In this document: positions 1 through 13,871 of the stretch, piece by piece
Layout of the letters: every line of letters starts with the position of its first letter
Position numbering within the stretch: position 1 is the stretch's first letter
Source of the DNA: Antedon mediterranea
Taxonomy: Eukaryota > Echinodermata > Crinoidea > Comatulida > Antedonidae
Direction: 5' to 3'
Assembly (NCBI RefSeq): GCF_964355755.1
Contig: NC_092670.1
Span: 28,323,795-28,387,794, forward strand
Length of the DNA stretch: 64,000 nt
Position numbers and translations under genes: made by a program
Notes under the pieces: model-generated
Seen by the model: the letters and a program-made list of their open reading frames with translations, nothing else
What the model was told of the DNA's origin: nothing
Database searches by the model: none

Positions 1-3000
1 AACGTCTCCAAATGCGATTTGAAGCTATTCTGTACACTTTGCTGTTTTGTGTGAATAATTTTTGTCAAAATGCTCAAAATGGTCAAAAACATTTTTAAAA
101 ACTATATTAAGCTATTTTGTGTTCTTTGATGTTTTTGTGTGAAAAGTTTTTTCGAAATGCTCAAAATGGTCTAAAACGGTTTCTAATGTGATTTTAAGCA
201 CTTTGATGTTTTTATGTTAACAACTTTTTTAGAAAATTACAAAATGGTCTAAAACGTCTCCAAATGCGATTTGAAGCTATTCTAAGCACTTTGGTGTTTT
301 TATGGTAATTTATTTCGAAAATCACAAAATGGTCTAAAACATCTCCAAATGCGATTTTAAGCTATTCTAAGCACTTTGGTGTTTTTATGTTAACAAGTTT
401 TTTCGAAAATCACAAAAATAGTCTAAAACGTCTCCAAATGCGATTTGAAGCTATTCTAAGCACTTTGGTGTTTTTATGTTAACAAGTTTTTTCGAAAATC
501 ACAAAATGGTGTAAAACGTCTCCAAATGCGATTTGAAGCTATTGTAAGCACTTTGGTGTTTTTATGTTAACAAGTTTTTTTGAAAATCACAAAATGGTGT
601 AAAACGTCTCCAAATGCGATTTTAAGCTATTCTAAGCAATTTGGTGTTTTTATGTTAACAAGTTTTTTCGAAAATCACAAAATGGTCTAAAACGTCTCCA
701 AATGCGATTTGAAGCTATTCTGTACACTTTACTGTTTTTTCTGAATAATTTTTGTCGAAATGCTCAAAATGGTCAAAAACGTTTTCAAATACGATATTAA
801 GCTATTTTGTGCTCTTTGATGTTTTTGTGTGAAAAGTTTTATCGAAATGCTTAAAATGTTCTAAAACGGTTTCTAATGTGATTTTAAGCACTTTGATGTT
901 TTTATGTTAACGAATTTTTTCGAAAATCACAAAATGGTCTAAAATGTCTCCAAATGCGATTTCAAGCTATTCTTAGCACTTTGGTGTTTTATGTTAACAA
1001 GTTTTTTCGAAAATCACAAAATGGTCTAAAACGTCTCCAAATGCGATTTGAAGCTTTTCTAAGCTTACTTTGGTGTTTTTATGTTTAGGAGTTTTTTCGA
1101 AAATCACAAAATGGTCTAAAACGTCTCCAAATTCGATTTGAAGCTATTCTAAGCACTTTGGTGTTTTTATGTTAACAACTTTTTTAGAAAATCACAAAAT
1201 GGTCTAAAACGGTTTCTAATGTGATTTTAAGCACTTTGATGTTTTTATGTTAACAACTTTTTTAGAAAATCACAAAATGGTCTAAAACGTCTCCAAATGC
1301 GATTTGAAGCAATTCTAAGCACTTTGGTGTTTTTATGGTAACGAGTTTTTTTGAATATCACAAAATGGTCTAAAATGTCTCCAAATGCGATTTGAAGCTT
1401 TTCTAAGCACTTTGGTGTTTTTATGTTTACAAGTTTTTTTCGAAAATCACAAAATGGTCTAAAACGGCTCCAAATGCGATTTGAAGCTATTCTAAGCACT
1501 TTGGTGTTTTTATGTTAACAAGTTTTTTCGAAAATCACAAAATGGTCTAAAATGTCTCCAAATGCGATTTGAAGCTTTTCTAAGCACTTTGGTGTTTTTA
1601 TGTTTACAAGTTTTTTCGAAAATCACAAAATGGTCTAAAACGGCTCCAAATGCGATTTGAAGCTATTTTAAGCACTTTGGTGTTTTTGTGTAACCAAGTT
1701 TTTTCGAAAATCACAAAAGGGTCTAAAATGTCTCAAAATGCGATTTGAAGCTATTCTGTACACTTTGATGTTTTTATGTTAACAAGTTTTTCGAAAGTCA
1801 CAAAATGGTCTAAAACGTCTCCAAATGCGATTTGAAGCTATTCTAAGCACTTTGGTGTTTTTATGTTAACAAGTTTTTTCGAAAATCACAAAATGCTCTA
1901 AAACGTCTCCAAATGCGATTTGAAGCTATTCTGTACACTTTACTGTTTTTTGTGAATAATTTTTGTCGAAATGCTCAAAATGGTCAAAAACGTTTTTAAA
2001 TACGATATTAAGCTATTTTGTGCTCTTTGATGTTTTTGTGTGAAAAGTTTTATCGAAATGCTCCAAATGTTCTAAAACGGTTTCTAATGTGATTTTAAGC
2101 ACTTTGATGTTTTTATGTTAACGAATTTTTTCGAAAATCACAAAATGGTCTAAAATGTCTCCAAATGCGATTTCAAGCTATTCTTAGCACTTTGGTGTTT
2201 TTATGTTAACAAGTTTTTTCGAAAATCACAAAATGGTCTAAAACGTCTCCAAATGCGATTTTAAGCTATTCTAAGCAATTTGGTGTTTTTATGTTAACAA
2301 GTTTTTTCGAAAATCACAAAATGGTCTAAAACGTCTCCAAATGCGATTTGAAGCTTTTCTAAGCTTACTTTGGTGTTTTTATGTTTAGGAGTTTTTTCGA
2401 AAATCACAAAATGGTCTAAAACGTCTCCAAATTCGATTTGAAGCTATTCTAAGCACTTTGGTGTTTTTATGTTAACAACTTTTTTAGAAAATCACAAAAT
2501 GGTCTAAAACGGTTTCTAATGTGATTTTAAGCACTTTGATGTTTTTATGTTAACAACTTTTTTAGAAAATCACAAAATGGTCTAAAACGTCTCCAAATGC
2601 GATTTGAAGCAATTCTAAGCACTTTGGTGTTTTTATGGTAACGAGTTTTTTTGAATATCACAAAATGGTCTAAAATGTCTCCAAATGCGATTTGAAGCTT
2701 TTCTAAGCACTTTGGTGTTTTTATGTTTACAAGTTTTTTTCGAAAATCACAAAATGGTCTAAAACGGCTCCAAATGCGATTTGAAGCTATTCTAAGCACT
2801 TTGGTGTTTTTATGTTAACAAGTTTTTTCGAAAATCACAAAATGGTCTAAAACGTCTCCAAATGCGATTTGAAGCTATTCTGTACACTTTGCTGTTTTGT
2901 GTGAATAATTTTTTGTCGAAATGCTCAAAATGGTCAAAAACGTTTTTAAAAACGATATTAAGCTATTTTGTGCTCTTTGATGTTTTTGTGTGAAAAGTTT

Positions 3001-6000
3001 TATCGAAATGCTCAAAATGGTCTAAAACGGTTTCTAATGTGATTTTAAGCACTTTGATGTTTTTATGTTAACGAGTTTTTTCGAAAATCACAAAATGGTC
3101 TAAAATGTCTCCAAATGCGATTTCAAGCTATTCTTAGCACTTTGGTGTTTTTATGTTAACAAGTTTTTTCGAAAATCACAAAATGGTATAAAACGTCTCC
3201 AAATGCGATTTTAAGCTATTCTAAGCAATTTGGTGTTTTTATGTTAACAAGTTTTTTCGAAAATCACAAAATGGTCTAAAATGTCTCCAAATGCGATTTT
3301 AAGGTATTCTAAGCACTTTGGTGTTTTTATGTTAACAAGTTTTTTCGAAAATCACAAAATGGTCTAAAAAGTCTACAAATGCGATTTGAAGCTATTCTAA
3401 GCACTTTGGTGTTTTTATGTTAACAAGTTTTTTCGAAAATCACAAAATGGTATAAAACGTCTCCAAATGCGATTTGAAGCTATTTTAAGCACTTTGGTGT
3501 TTTTGTGTAACCAAGTTTTTTCGAAAATCACAAAAGGGTCTAAAATGTCTCAAAATGCGATTTGAAGCTATTCTGTACACTTTGATGTTTTTATGTTAAC
3601 AACTTTTTTAGAAAATCACAAAATGGTCTAAAACGTCTCCAAATACGATTTGAAGCAATTCTAAGCACTTTGGTGTTTTTATGGTAACGAGTTTTTTTGA
3701 ATATCACAAAATGGTCTAAAATGTCTCCAAATGCGATTTGAAGCTTTTCTAAGCACTTTGGTGTTTTCATGTTAACAAGTTTTTTCGAAAATCACAAAAT
3801 GGTCTAAAACGTCTCCAAATGCGATTTGAAGCTATTCTGTACACTTTGCTGTTTTGTGTGAATAATTTTTGTCGAAATGCTCAAAATGGTCAAAAACGTT
3901 TTTAAATACGATATTAAGCTATTTTGTGCTCTTTGATGTTTTTGTGTGAAAAGTTTTATCGAAATGCTCAAAATGGTCTAAAACGGTTTCTAATGTGATT
4001 TTAAGCACTTTGATGTTTTTATGTTAACAACTTTTTTAGAAAATCACAAAATGGTCTAAAACGTCTCCAAATGCGATTTGAAGCAATTCTAAGCACTTTG
4101 GTGTTTGGCGTTTTTAACGAGTTTTTTTGAATATCACAAAATGGTCTAAAATGTCTCCAAATGCGATTTGAAGCTTTTCTAAGCACTTTGGTGTTTTTAT
4201 GTTTACAAGTTTTTTCGAAAATCACAAAATGGTCTAAAACGGCTCCAAATGCGATTTGAAGCTATTTTAAGCACTTTGCTGTTTTGTGTGAATAATTTTT
4301 GTCAAAATGCTCAAAATGGTCAAAAACGTTTTTAAATACTATATTAAGCTATTTTGTGCTCTTTGATGTTTTTGTGTGAAAAGTTTTATCGAAATGCTCA
4401 AAATGGTCTAAAACGGTTTCTAATGTGATTTTAAGCACTTTGATGTTTTTATGTTAAGAACTTTTTTAGAAAATTACAAAATGGTGTAAAACGTCTCCAA
4501 ATGCGATTTGAAGCTATTCTAAGCAATTTGGTGTTTTTATGTTAACAAGTTTTTTCGAAAATCACAAAATGGTCTAAAACGTCTCCAAATGCGATCTGAA
4601 GCTATTCTAAGCACTTTTGTGTTTTTATGTTAACAAGTTTTTTCGAAAATCACAAAATGGTCTAAAATGTCTCCAAATGCGATTTGAAGCTTTTCTAAGC
4701 ACTTTGGTGTTTTTATGTTTACAAGTTTTTTTCGAAAATCACAAAATGGTCTAAAACGTCTCCAAATGCGATTTGAAGCTATTCTGTACACTTTGCTGTT
4801 TTGTGTGAATAATTTTTGTCAAAATGCTCAAAATGGTCAAAAACATTTTTAAAAACTATATTAAGCTATTTTGTGTTCTTTGATGTTTTTGTGTGAAAAG
4901 TTTTTTCGAAATGCTCAAAATGGTCTAAAACGGTTTCTAATGTGATTTTAAGCACTTTGATGTTTTTATGTTAACAACTTTTTTAGAAAATTACAAAATG
5001 GTCTAAAACGTCTCCAAATGCGATTTGAAGCTATTCTAAGCACTTTGGTGTTTTTATGGTAATTTATTTCGAAAATCACAAAATGGTCTAAAACATCTCC
5101 AAATGCGATTTTAAGCTATTCTAAGCACTTTGGTGTTTTTATGTTAACAAGTTTTTTCGAAAATCACAAAAATAGTCTAAAACGTCTCCAAATGCGATTT
5201 GAAGCTATTCTAAGCACTTTGGTGTTTTTATGTTAACAAGTTTTTTCGAAAATCACAAAATGGTGTAAAACGTCTCCAAATGCGATTTGAAGCTATTGTA
5301 AGCACTTTGGTGTTTTTATGTTAACAAGTTTTTTTGAAAATCACAAAATGGTGTAAAACGTCTCCAAATGCGATTTTAAGCTATTCTAAGCAATTTGGTG
5401 TTTTTATGTTAACAAGTTTTTTCGAAAATCACAAAATGGTCTAAAACGTCTCCAAATGCGATTTGAAGCTATTCTGTACACTTTACTGTTTTTTCTGAAT
5501 AATTTTTGTCGAAATGCTCAAAATGGTCAAAAACGTTTTCAAATACGATATTAAGCTATTTTGTGCTCTTTGATGTTTTTGTGTGAAAAGTTTTATCGAA
5601 ATGCTTAAAATGTTCTAAAACGGTTTCTAATGTGATTTTAAGCACTTTGATGTTTTTATGTTAACGAATTTTTTCGAAAATCACAAAATGGTCTAAAATG
5701 TCTCCAAATGCGATTTCAAGCTATTCTTAGCACTTTGGTGTTTTATGTTAACAAGTTTTTTCGAAAATCACAAAATGGTCTAAAACGTCTCCAAATGCGA
5801 TTTGAAGCTTTTCTAAGCTTACTTTGGTGTTTTTATGTTTAGGAGTTTTTTCGAAAATCACAAAATGGTCTAAAACGTCTCCAAATTCGATTTGAAGCTA
5901 TTCTAAGCACTTTGGTGTTTTTATGTTAACAACTTTTTTAGAAAATCACAAAATGGTCTAAAACGGTTTCTAATGTGATTTTAAGCACTTTGATGTTTTT

Positions 6001-7910
6001 ATGTTAACAACTTTTTTAGAAAATCACAAAATGGTCTAAAACGTCTCCAAATGCGATTTGAAGCAATTCTAAGCACTTTGGTGTTTTTATGGTAACGAGT
6101 TTTTTTGAATATCACAAAATGGTCTAAAATGTCTCCAAATGCGATTTGAAGCTTTTCTAAGCACTTTGGTGTTTTTATGTTTACAAGTTTTTTTCGAAAA
6201 TCACAAAATGGTCTAAAACGGCTCCAAATGCGATTTGAAGCTATTCTAAGCACTTTGGTGTTTTTATGTTAACAAGTTTTTTCGAAAATCACAAAATGGT
6301 CTAAAATGTCTCCAAATGCGATTTGAAGCTTTTCTAAGCACTTTGGTGTTTTTATGTTTACAAGTTTTTTCGAAAATCACAAAATGGTCTAAAACGGCTC
6401 CAAATGCGATTTGAAGCTATTTTAAGCACTTTGGTGTTTTTGTGTAACCAAGTTTTTTCGAAAATCACAAAAGGGTCTAAAATGTCTCAAAATGCGATTT
6501 GAAGCTATTCTGTACACTTTGATGTTTTTATGTTAACAAGTTTTTCGAAAGTCACAAAATGGTCTAAAACGTCTCCAAATGCGATTTGAAGCTATTCTAA
6601 GCACTTTGGTGTTTTTATGTTAACAAGTTTTTTCGAAAATCACAAAATGCTCTAAAACGTCTCCAAATGCGATTTGAAGCTATTCTGTACACTTTACTGT
6701 TTTTTGTGAATAATTTTTGTCGAAATGCTCAAAATGGTCAAAAACGTTTTTAAATACGATATTAAGCTATTTTGTGCTCTTTGATGTTTTTGTGTGAAAA
6801 GTTTTATCGAAATGCTCCAAATGTTCTAAAACGGTTTCTAATGTGATTTTAAGCACTTTGATGTTTTTATGTTAACGAATTTTTTCGAAAATCACAAAAT
6901 GGTCTAAAATGTCTCCAAATGCGATTTCAAGCTATTCTTAGCACTTTGGTGTTTTTATGTTAACAAGTTTTTTCGAAAATCACAAAATGGTCTAAAACGT
7001 CTCCAAATGCGATTTTAAGCTATTCTAAGCAATTTGGTGTTTTTATGTTAACAAGTTTTTTCGAAAATCACAAAATGGTCTAAAACGTCTCCAAATGCGA
7101 TTTGAAGCTTTTCTAAGCTTACTTTGGTGTTTTTATGTTTAGGAGTTTTTTCGAAAATCACAAAATGGTCTAAAACGTCTCCAAATTCGATTTAAAGCTA
7201 TTCTAAGCACTTTGGTGTTTTTATGTTAACAACTTTTTTAGAAAATCACAAAATGGTCTAAAACGGTTTCTAATGTGATTTTAAGCACTTTGATGTTTTT
7301 ATGTTAACAACTTTTTTAGAAAATCACAAAATGGTCTAAAACGTCTCCAAATGCGATTTGAAGCAATTCTAAGCACTTTGGTGTTTTTATGGTAACGAGT
7401 TTTTTTGAATATCACAAAATGGTCTAAAATGTCTCCAAATGCGATTTAAAGCTTTTCTAAGCACTTTGGTGTTTTTATGTTTACAAGTTTTTTTCGAAAA
7501 TCACAAAATGGTCTAAAACGGCTCCAAATGCGATTTGAAGCTATTCTAAGCACTTTGGTGTTTTTATGTTAACAAGTTTTTTCGAAAATCACAAAATGGT
7601 CTAAAACGTCTCCAAATGCGATTTGAAGCTATTCTGTACACTTTGCTGTTTTGTGTGAATAATTTTTTGTCGAAATGCTCAAAATGGTCAAAAACGTTTT
7701 TAAAAACGATATTAAGCTATTTTGTGCTCTTTGATGTTTTTGTGTGAAAAGTTTTATCGAAATGCTCAAAATGATCTAAAACGGTTTCTAATGTGATTTT
7801 AAGCACTTTGATGTTTTTATGTTAACGAGTTTTTTCGAAAATCACAAAATGGTCTAAAATGTCTCCAAATGCGATTTCAAGCTATTCTTAGCACTTTGGT
7901 GTTTTTATGT
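1..7910. repeat. 4,754-bp duplication within satellite
   Basis: Bases 1-3156 match 4755-7910 in register at an offset of 4,754 bp. The B-C-D blocks and rare variants are shared, such as the AAGCTTACTTTGG insertion near 1060 and 5815. A few substitutions separate the copies, for example near 2695 against 7449 (GATTTGAAG against GATTTAAAG). The match ends where ATGTTAACAAG (about 3156) faces ATGTTTACAAG (about 7910). A further 1,300-bp step is visible inside it (about 1021-1500 against 2321-2800). This duplication is older than the 30.5-kb one because it carries more differences. Confidence 0.8.
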
Positions 7911-10900
7911 TTACAAGTTTTTTCGAAAATCACAAAATGGTCTAAAACGTCGCCAAATGCGATTTGAAGCACTTTGGTGTTTTTATGGTAATTTATTTCG
8001 AAAATCACAAAATTGTCTAAAACATCTCCAAATGCGATTTTAAACTATTCTAAGCACTTTGGTGTTTTTATGTTAACAAGTTTTTTCGAAAATCACAAAA
8101 TGGTCTAAAATGTCTCCAAATGTGATTTGAAGCTTTTCTAAGCACTTTGGTGTTTTTATGTTTACAAGTTTTTTCGAAAATCACAAAATGGTCTAAAACG
8201 TCTCCAAATGCGATTTGAAGCTATTCTAAGCACTTTTGTGTTTTTATGTTAACAAGTTTTTTCGAAAATCACAAAATGGTCGAAAATGTCACAAAATGCG
8301 ATTTGAAGCTATTCTGTACACTTTGCTGTTTTGTGTGAATAATTTTTTTCGAAAATCACAAAATGGTCGAAAATGTCACAAAATGCGATTTTAAGCTATT
8401 CTAAGCACTTTGGTGTTTTTATGTTAACAAGTTTTTTCGAAAATCACAAAATGGTCTAAAACGTCTCCAAATGCGATTTGAAGCTATTCTGTACACTTTG
8501 CTGTTTTGTGAGAATAATTTTTGTCGAAATGCTCAAAATGGTCAAAAACGTTTTTAAATACGATATTAAGCTATTTTGTGCTCTTTGATGTTTTTGTGTG
8601 AAAAGTTTTATCGAAATGCTCAAAATGGTCTAAAACGGTTTCTAATGTGATTTTAAGCACTTTGATGTTTTTATGTTAACAACTTTTTTAGAAAATTACA
8701 AAATGGTGTAAAACGTCTCCAAATGCGATTTGAAGCTATTCTAAGCAATTTGGTGTTTTTATGTTAACAAGTTTTTTCGAAAATCACAAAATGGTCTAAA
8801 ACGTCTCCAAATGCGATTTGAAGCTATTCTAAGCACTTTTGTGTTTTTATGTTAACAAGTTTTTTCGAAAATCACAAAATGGTCTAAAATGTCTCCAAAT
8901 GCGATTTTAAGGTATTCTAAGCACTTTGGTGTTTTTATGTTAACAAGTTTTTTCGAAAATCACAAAATGGTCTAAAACGTCTACAAATGCGATTTGAAGC
9001 TATTCTAAGCACTTTGGTGTTTTTATGTTAACAAGTTTTTTCGAAAATCACAAAATGGTATAAAACGTCTCCAAATGCGATTTGAAGATTTTCTAAGCAC
9101 TTTGGTGTTTTTATGTTTACAAGTTTTTTCGAAAATCACAAAATGGTCTAAAACGTCTCCAAATGCGATTTGAAGCTATTCTGTACACTTTGCTGTTTTG
9201 TGTGAATAATTTTGTCAAAATGCTCAAAATGGTCAAAAACGTTTTTAAATACTATATTAAGCTATTTTGTGTTCTTTGATGTTTTTGTGTGAAAAGTTTT
9301 ATCGAAATGCTCAAAATGGTCTAAAACGGTTTCTAATGAAATGATTTTAAGAACTTTGATGTTTTTATGTTAACAACTTTTTTAGAAAATCACAAAATGG
9401 TCTAAAACGTCTCCAAATGCGATTTGAAGCAATTCTAAGCACTTTGGTGTTTTTATGTTAACAAGTTTTTTCGAAAATCACAAAATGGTATAAAACCTCT
9501 CCAAATGCGATTTTAAGGTATTCTAAGCACTTTGGTGTTTTTATGTTAACAAGTTTTTTCGAAAATCACAAAATGGTCTAAAACGTCTACAAATGCGATT
9601 TGAAGCTATTCTAAGCACTTTGGTGTTTTTATGTTAACAAGTTTTTTCGAAAATCACAAAATGGTCTAAAACGTCTCCAAATGCGATTTGAAGCTATTCT
9701 GTACACTTTGCTGTTTTGTGTGAATAATTTTTGTCGAAATGCTCAAAATGGTCAAAAACGTTTTTAAAAACGATATTAAGCTATTTTGTGCTCTTTGATG
9801 TTTTTGTGTGAAAAGTTTTATCGAAATGCTCAAAATGGTCTAAAACGGTTTCTAATGTGATTTTAAGCACTTTGATGTTTTTATGTTAACGAGTTTTTTC
9901 GAAAATCACAAAATGGTCTAAAATGTCTCCAAATGCGATTTCAAGCTATTCTTAGCACTTTGGTGTTTTTATGTTAACAACTTTTTTAGAAAATTACAAA
10001 ATGGTCTAAAACGTCTCCAAATGCGATTTGAAGCAATTCTAAGCACTTTGGTGTTTTTTATGTTAACAATTTTTTCGAAAATCACAAAATGGTCTAAAAC
10101 GTCTCCAAAATGCGATTTGAAGCTATTCTAAGGACTTTGGTGTTTTTATGTTAACAAGTTTTTTCGAAAATCACAAAATGGTATAAAACGTCTCCAAATG
10201 CGATTTTAAGGTATTTTAAGCACTTTGATGTTTTTATGTTAACGAGTTTTTTCGAAAATCACAAAATGGTCTAAAACGTCTCCAAATGCGATTTGAAGCT
10301 ATTCTAAGCACTTTGGTGTTTTTATGTTAACAAGTTTTTTCGAAAATCACAAAATGGTATAAAACGTTTCCAAATGCGATTTTAAGCTATTCTAAGCACT
10401 TTTGTGTTTTTATGTTAACAAGTTTTTTCGAAAATCACAAAATGGTCTAAAATGTCTCAAAATGCGATTTGAAGCTATTCTGTACACTTTGATGTTTTTA
10501 TGTTAACAAGTTTTTCGAAAGTCACAAAATGGTCTAAAACGTCTCCAAATGCGATTTGAAGCTATTTTAAGCACTTTGGTGTTTTTGTGGAACCAAGTTT
10601 TTTCGAAAATCACAAAAGGGTCTATAATGTCTCAAAAAGCGATTTGAAGCTATTCTGTACACTTTGATGTTTTTATGTTAACAAGTTTTTTCGAAAATCA
10701 CAAAATGGTCTAAAACGTCTCCAAATGCGATTTGAAGCTATTCTGTACACTTTGCTGTTTAGTGTGAATAATTTTTGTCAAAATGCTCAAAATGGTCAAA
10801 AACGTTTTTAAATACTATATTAAGCTATTTTGTGCTCTTTGATGTTTTTATGTTAACAAGTTTTTTCGAAAATCACAAAATGGTCTAAAACGTCTCCAAA

Positions 10901-13871
10901 TGCGATTTGAAGCTATTCTAAGCACTTTGGTGTTTTTATGTTAACAAGTTTTTTCGAAAATCACAAAATGGTCTAAAACGTCTTCAAATGCGATTTGAAG
11001 CTATTCTGTACACTTTGATGTTTTGTGTGAAAAGGTTTTATCGAAATGCTCAAAATGGTCTAAAACGGTTTCTAATGTGATTTTAAGCACTTTGATGTTT
11101 TTATGTTAACAACTTTTTTAGAAAATCACAAAATGGTCTAAAACGTCTCCAAATGCGATTTGAAGCAATTATAAGCACTTTGGTGTTTTTATGGTAACGA
11201 GTTATTTCGAAAATCACAAAATGGTCTAAAACGTCTCCAAATGCGATTTTAAGAAATTCTAAGCACTTTGGTGTTTTTATGTTAACAAGTTTTTTCGAAA
11301 ATCACAAAATGGTCTAAAACGTCTCCAAATGCGATTTGAAGCTATTTTAAGCACTTTGGTGTTTTTGTGTAACCAAGTTTTTTCGAAAATCACAAAATGG
11401 TCTAAAACGTCTCCAAATTCGATTTGAAGCTATTCTGTACACTTTGCTGTTTTGTGTGAATAATTTTTGTCGAAATGCTCAAAATTGTCAAAAACGTTTT
11501 AAATACGATATTAAGCTATTTTGTGCTCTTTGATGTTTTTGTGTGAAAAGTTTTATCGAAATGCTCAAAATGGTCTAAAACGGTTTCTAATGTGATTTTA
11601 AGCACTTTGGTGTTTTTATGTTAACAAGTTTTTTCGAAAATCACAAAATGGTCTAAAACGTCTCCAAATGTGATTTGAAGCTATTCTAAACACTTTGGTG
11701 TTTTTATGTTAACAAGTTTTTTCGAAAATCACAAATTGGTCTAAAACGTCTCCAAATACGATTTGAAGCTATTTTAAGCACTTTGGTGTTTTTGTGTAAC
11801 CAAATTTTTTCGAAAATCACAAAAGGGTCTAAAATGTCTCAAAATGCGATTTGAAGCTATTCTGTACACTTTGATGTTTTTATGTTAACAAGTTTTTTCG
11901 AAAGTCACAAAATTGTCTAAAACGTCTCCAAAATGCGATTTGAAGCTATTCTAAGCACTTTGGTGTTTTTATGTTAACAAGTTTTTTCGAAAATCACAAA
12001 ATGGTATAAAACGTCTCCAAATGCGATTTTAAGGTATTTTAAGCACTTTGATGTTTTTATGTTAACGAGTTTTTTCGAAAATCACAAAATGGTCTAAAAC
12101 GTCTCCAAATGCGATTTGAAGCAATTATAAGCACTTTGGTGTTTTTATGGTAACGAGTTATTTCGAAAATCACAAAATGGTCTAAAATGTCTCCAAATGC
12201 GATTTCAAGCTATTCTTAGCACTTTGGTGTTTTTATGTTAACAAGTTTTTTCGAAAATCACAAAAGGGTCTAAAACGTCTCCAAATGCGATTTGAAGCTA
12301 TTCTAAGCAATTTGGTGTTTTTGTGTAACCAAGTTTTTTCGAAAATCACAAAAGGGTCTAAAATGTCTCAAAATGCGATTTGAAGCTATTCTGTACACTT
12401 TGATGTTTTTATGTTAACAAGTTTTTTCGAAAGTCACAAAATGGTCTAAAACGTCTCCAAATGCGATTTGAAGCTATTCTAAGCACTTTGGTGTTTTTAT
12501 GTTAAGAAGTTTTTTCGAAAATCACAAAATGGTGTAAAACGTCTCCAAATGCGATTTGAAGCTATTCTAAGCACTTTGGTGTTTTTATGTTAACAAGTTT
12601 TTTCGAAAATCACAAAATGGTCTAAAACGTCTCCAAATGGGATTTGAAGCTATTTTAAGCACTTTGGTGTTTTTGTGGAACCAAATTTTTTCGAAATTCA
12701 CAAAAGGGTCTATAATGTCTCAAAAAGCGATTTGAAGCTATTCTGTACACTTTGATGTTTTTATGTTAACAAGTTTTTTCGAAAATCACAAAATGCTCTA
12801 AAACGTCTCCAAATGCGATTTGAAGCTATTCTAAGCACTTTGGTGTTTTTATGTTAACAAGTTTTTTCGAAAATCACAAAATGGTATAAAACGTCTCCAA
12901 ATGCGATTTTAAGGTATTCTAAGCACTTTGGTGTTTTTATGTTAACAAGTTTTTTCGAAAATCACAAAATGGTCTAAAACGTCTCCAAATGCGATTTGAA
13001 GCTATTCTGTACACTTTGCTGTTTTGTGTGAATAATTTTTGTTAAAATGCTCAAAATGGTCAAAAACGTTTTTAAATACTATATTAAGCTATTTTGTGTT
13101 CTTTGATGTTTTTGTGTGAAAAGTTTTATCGAAATGCTCAAAATGGTCTAAAACGGTTTCTAATGTGATTTTAAGCACTTTGGTGTTTTTATGTTAACAA
13201 GTTTTTTTCAAAAATCACAAAATGGTCTAAAACGTCTACAAATGTGATTTGAAGCTATTCTAAACACTTTGGTGTTTTTATGTTAACAAGTTTTTTCGAA
13301 AATCACAAATTGGTCTAAAACGTCTCCAAATGCGATTTGAAGCTATTTTAAGCACTTTGGTGTTTTTGTGTAACCAAGTTTTTTTCGAAAATCACAAAAG
13401 GGTCTAAAATGTCTCAAAATGCGATTTGAAGCTATTCTGTACACTTTGATGTTTTTATGTTAACACGTTTTTTCGAAAATCACAAAATGGTCTAAAACGT
13501 CTCCAAATGCGATTTGAAGCTATTCTAAGCACTTTGGTGTTTTTATGGTAATTTATTTCGAAAATCACAAAATGGTCTAAAATGTCTCCAAATGCGATTT
13601 GAAGCTTTTCTAAGCACTTTGGTGTTTTTATGTTTACAAGTTTTTTCGAAAATCACAAAATGGTCTAAAACGGCTCCAAATGCGATTTGAAGCTATTCTA
13701 AGCACTTTGGTGTTTTTATGGTAATTTATTTCGAAAATCACAAAATGGTCTAAAATGTCTCCAAATGCGATTTGAAGCTTTTCTAAGCACTTTGGTGTTT
13801 TTATGTTTACAAGTTTTTTCGAAAATCACAAAATGGTCTAAAACGGCTCCAAATACGATTTGAAGCTATTC

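Noticed and set aside
1245-1499. 84-codon minus-strand frame with repeated RIASNRIW and RPFCDF segments, recurring at 2545, 5999, 31775, 35127, 36513 and 62289
   Set aside because: It is the translation of consecutive satellite monomers that happen to stay in frame. The 88-bp unit is not a multiple of three, and other copies are closed by single changes. No gene.
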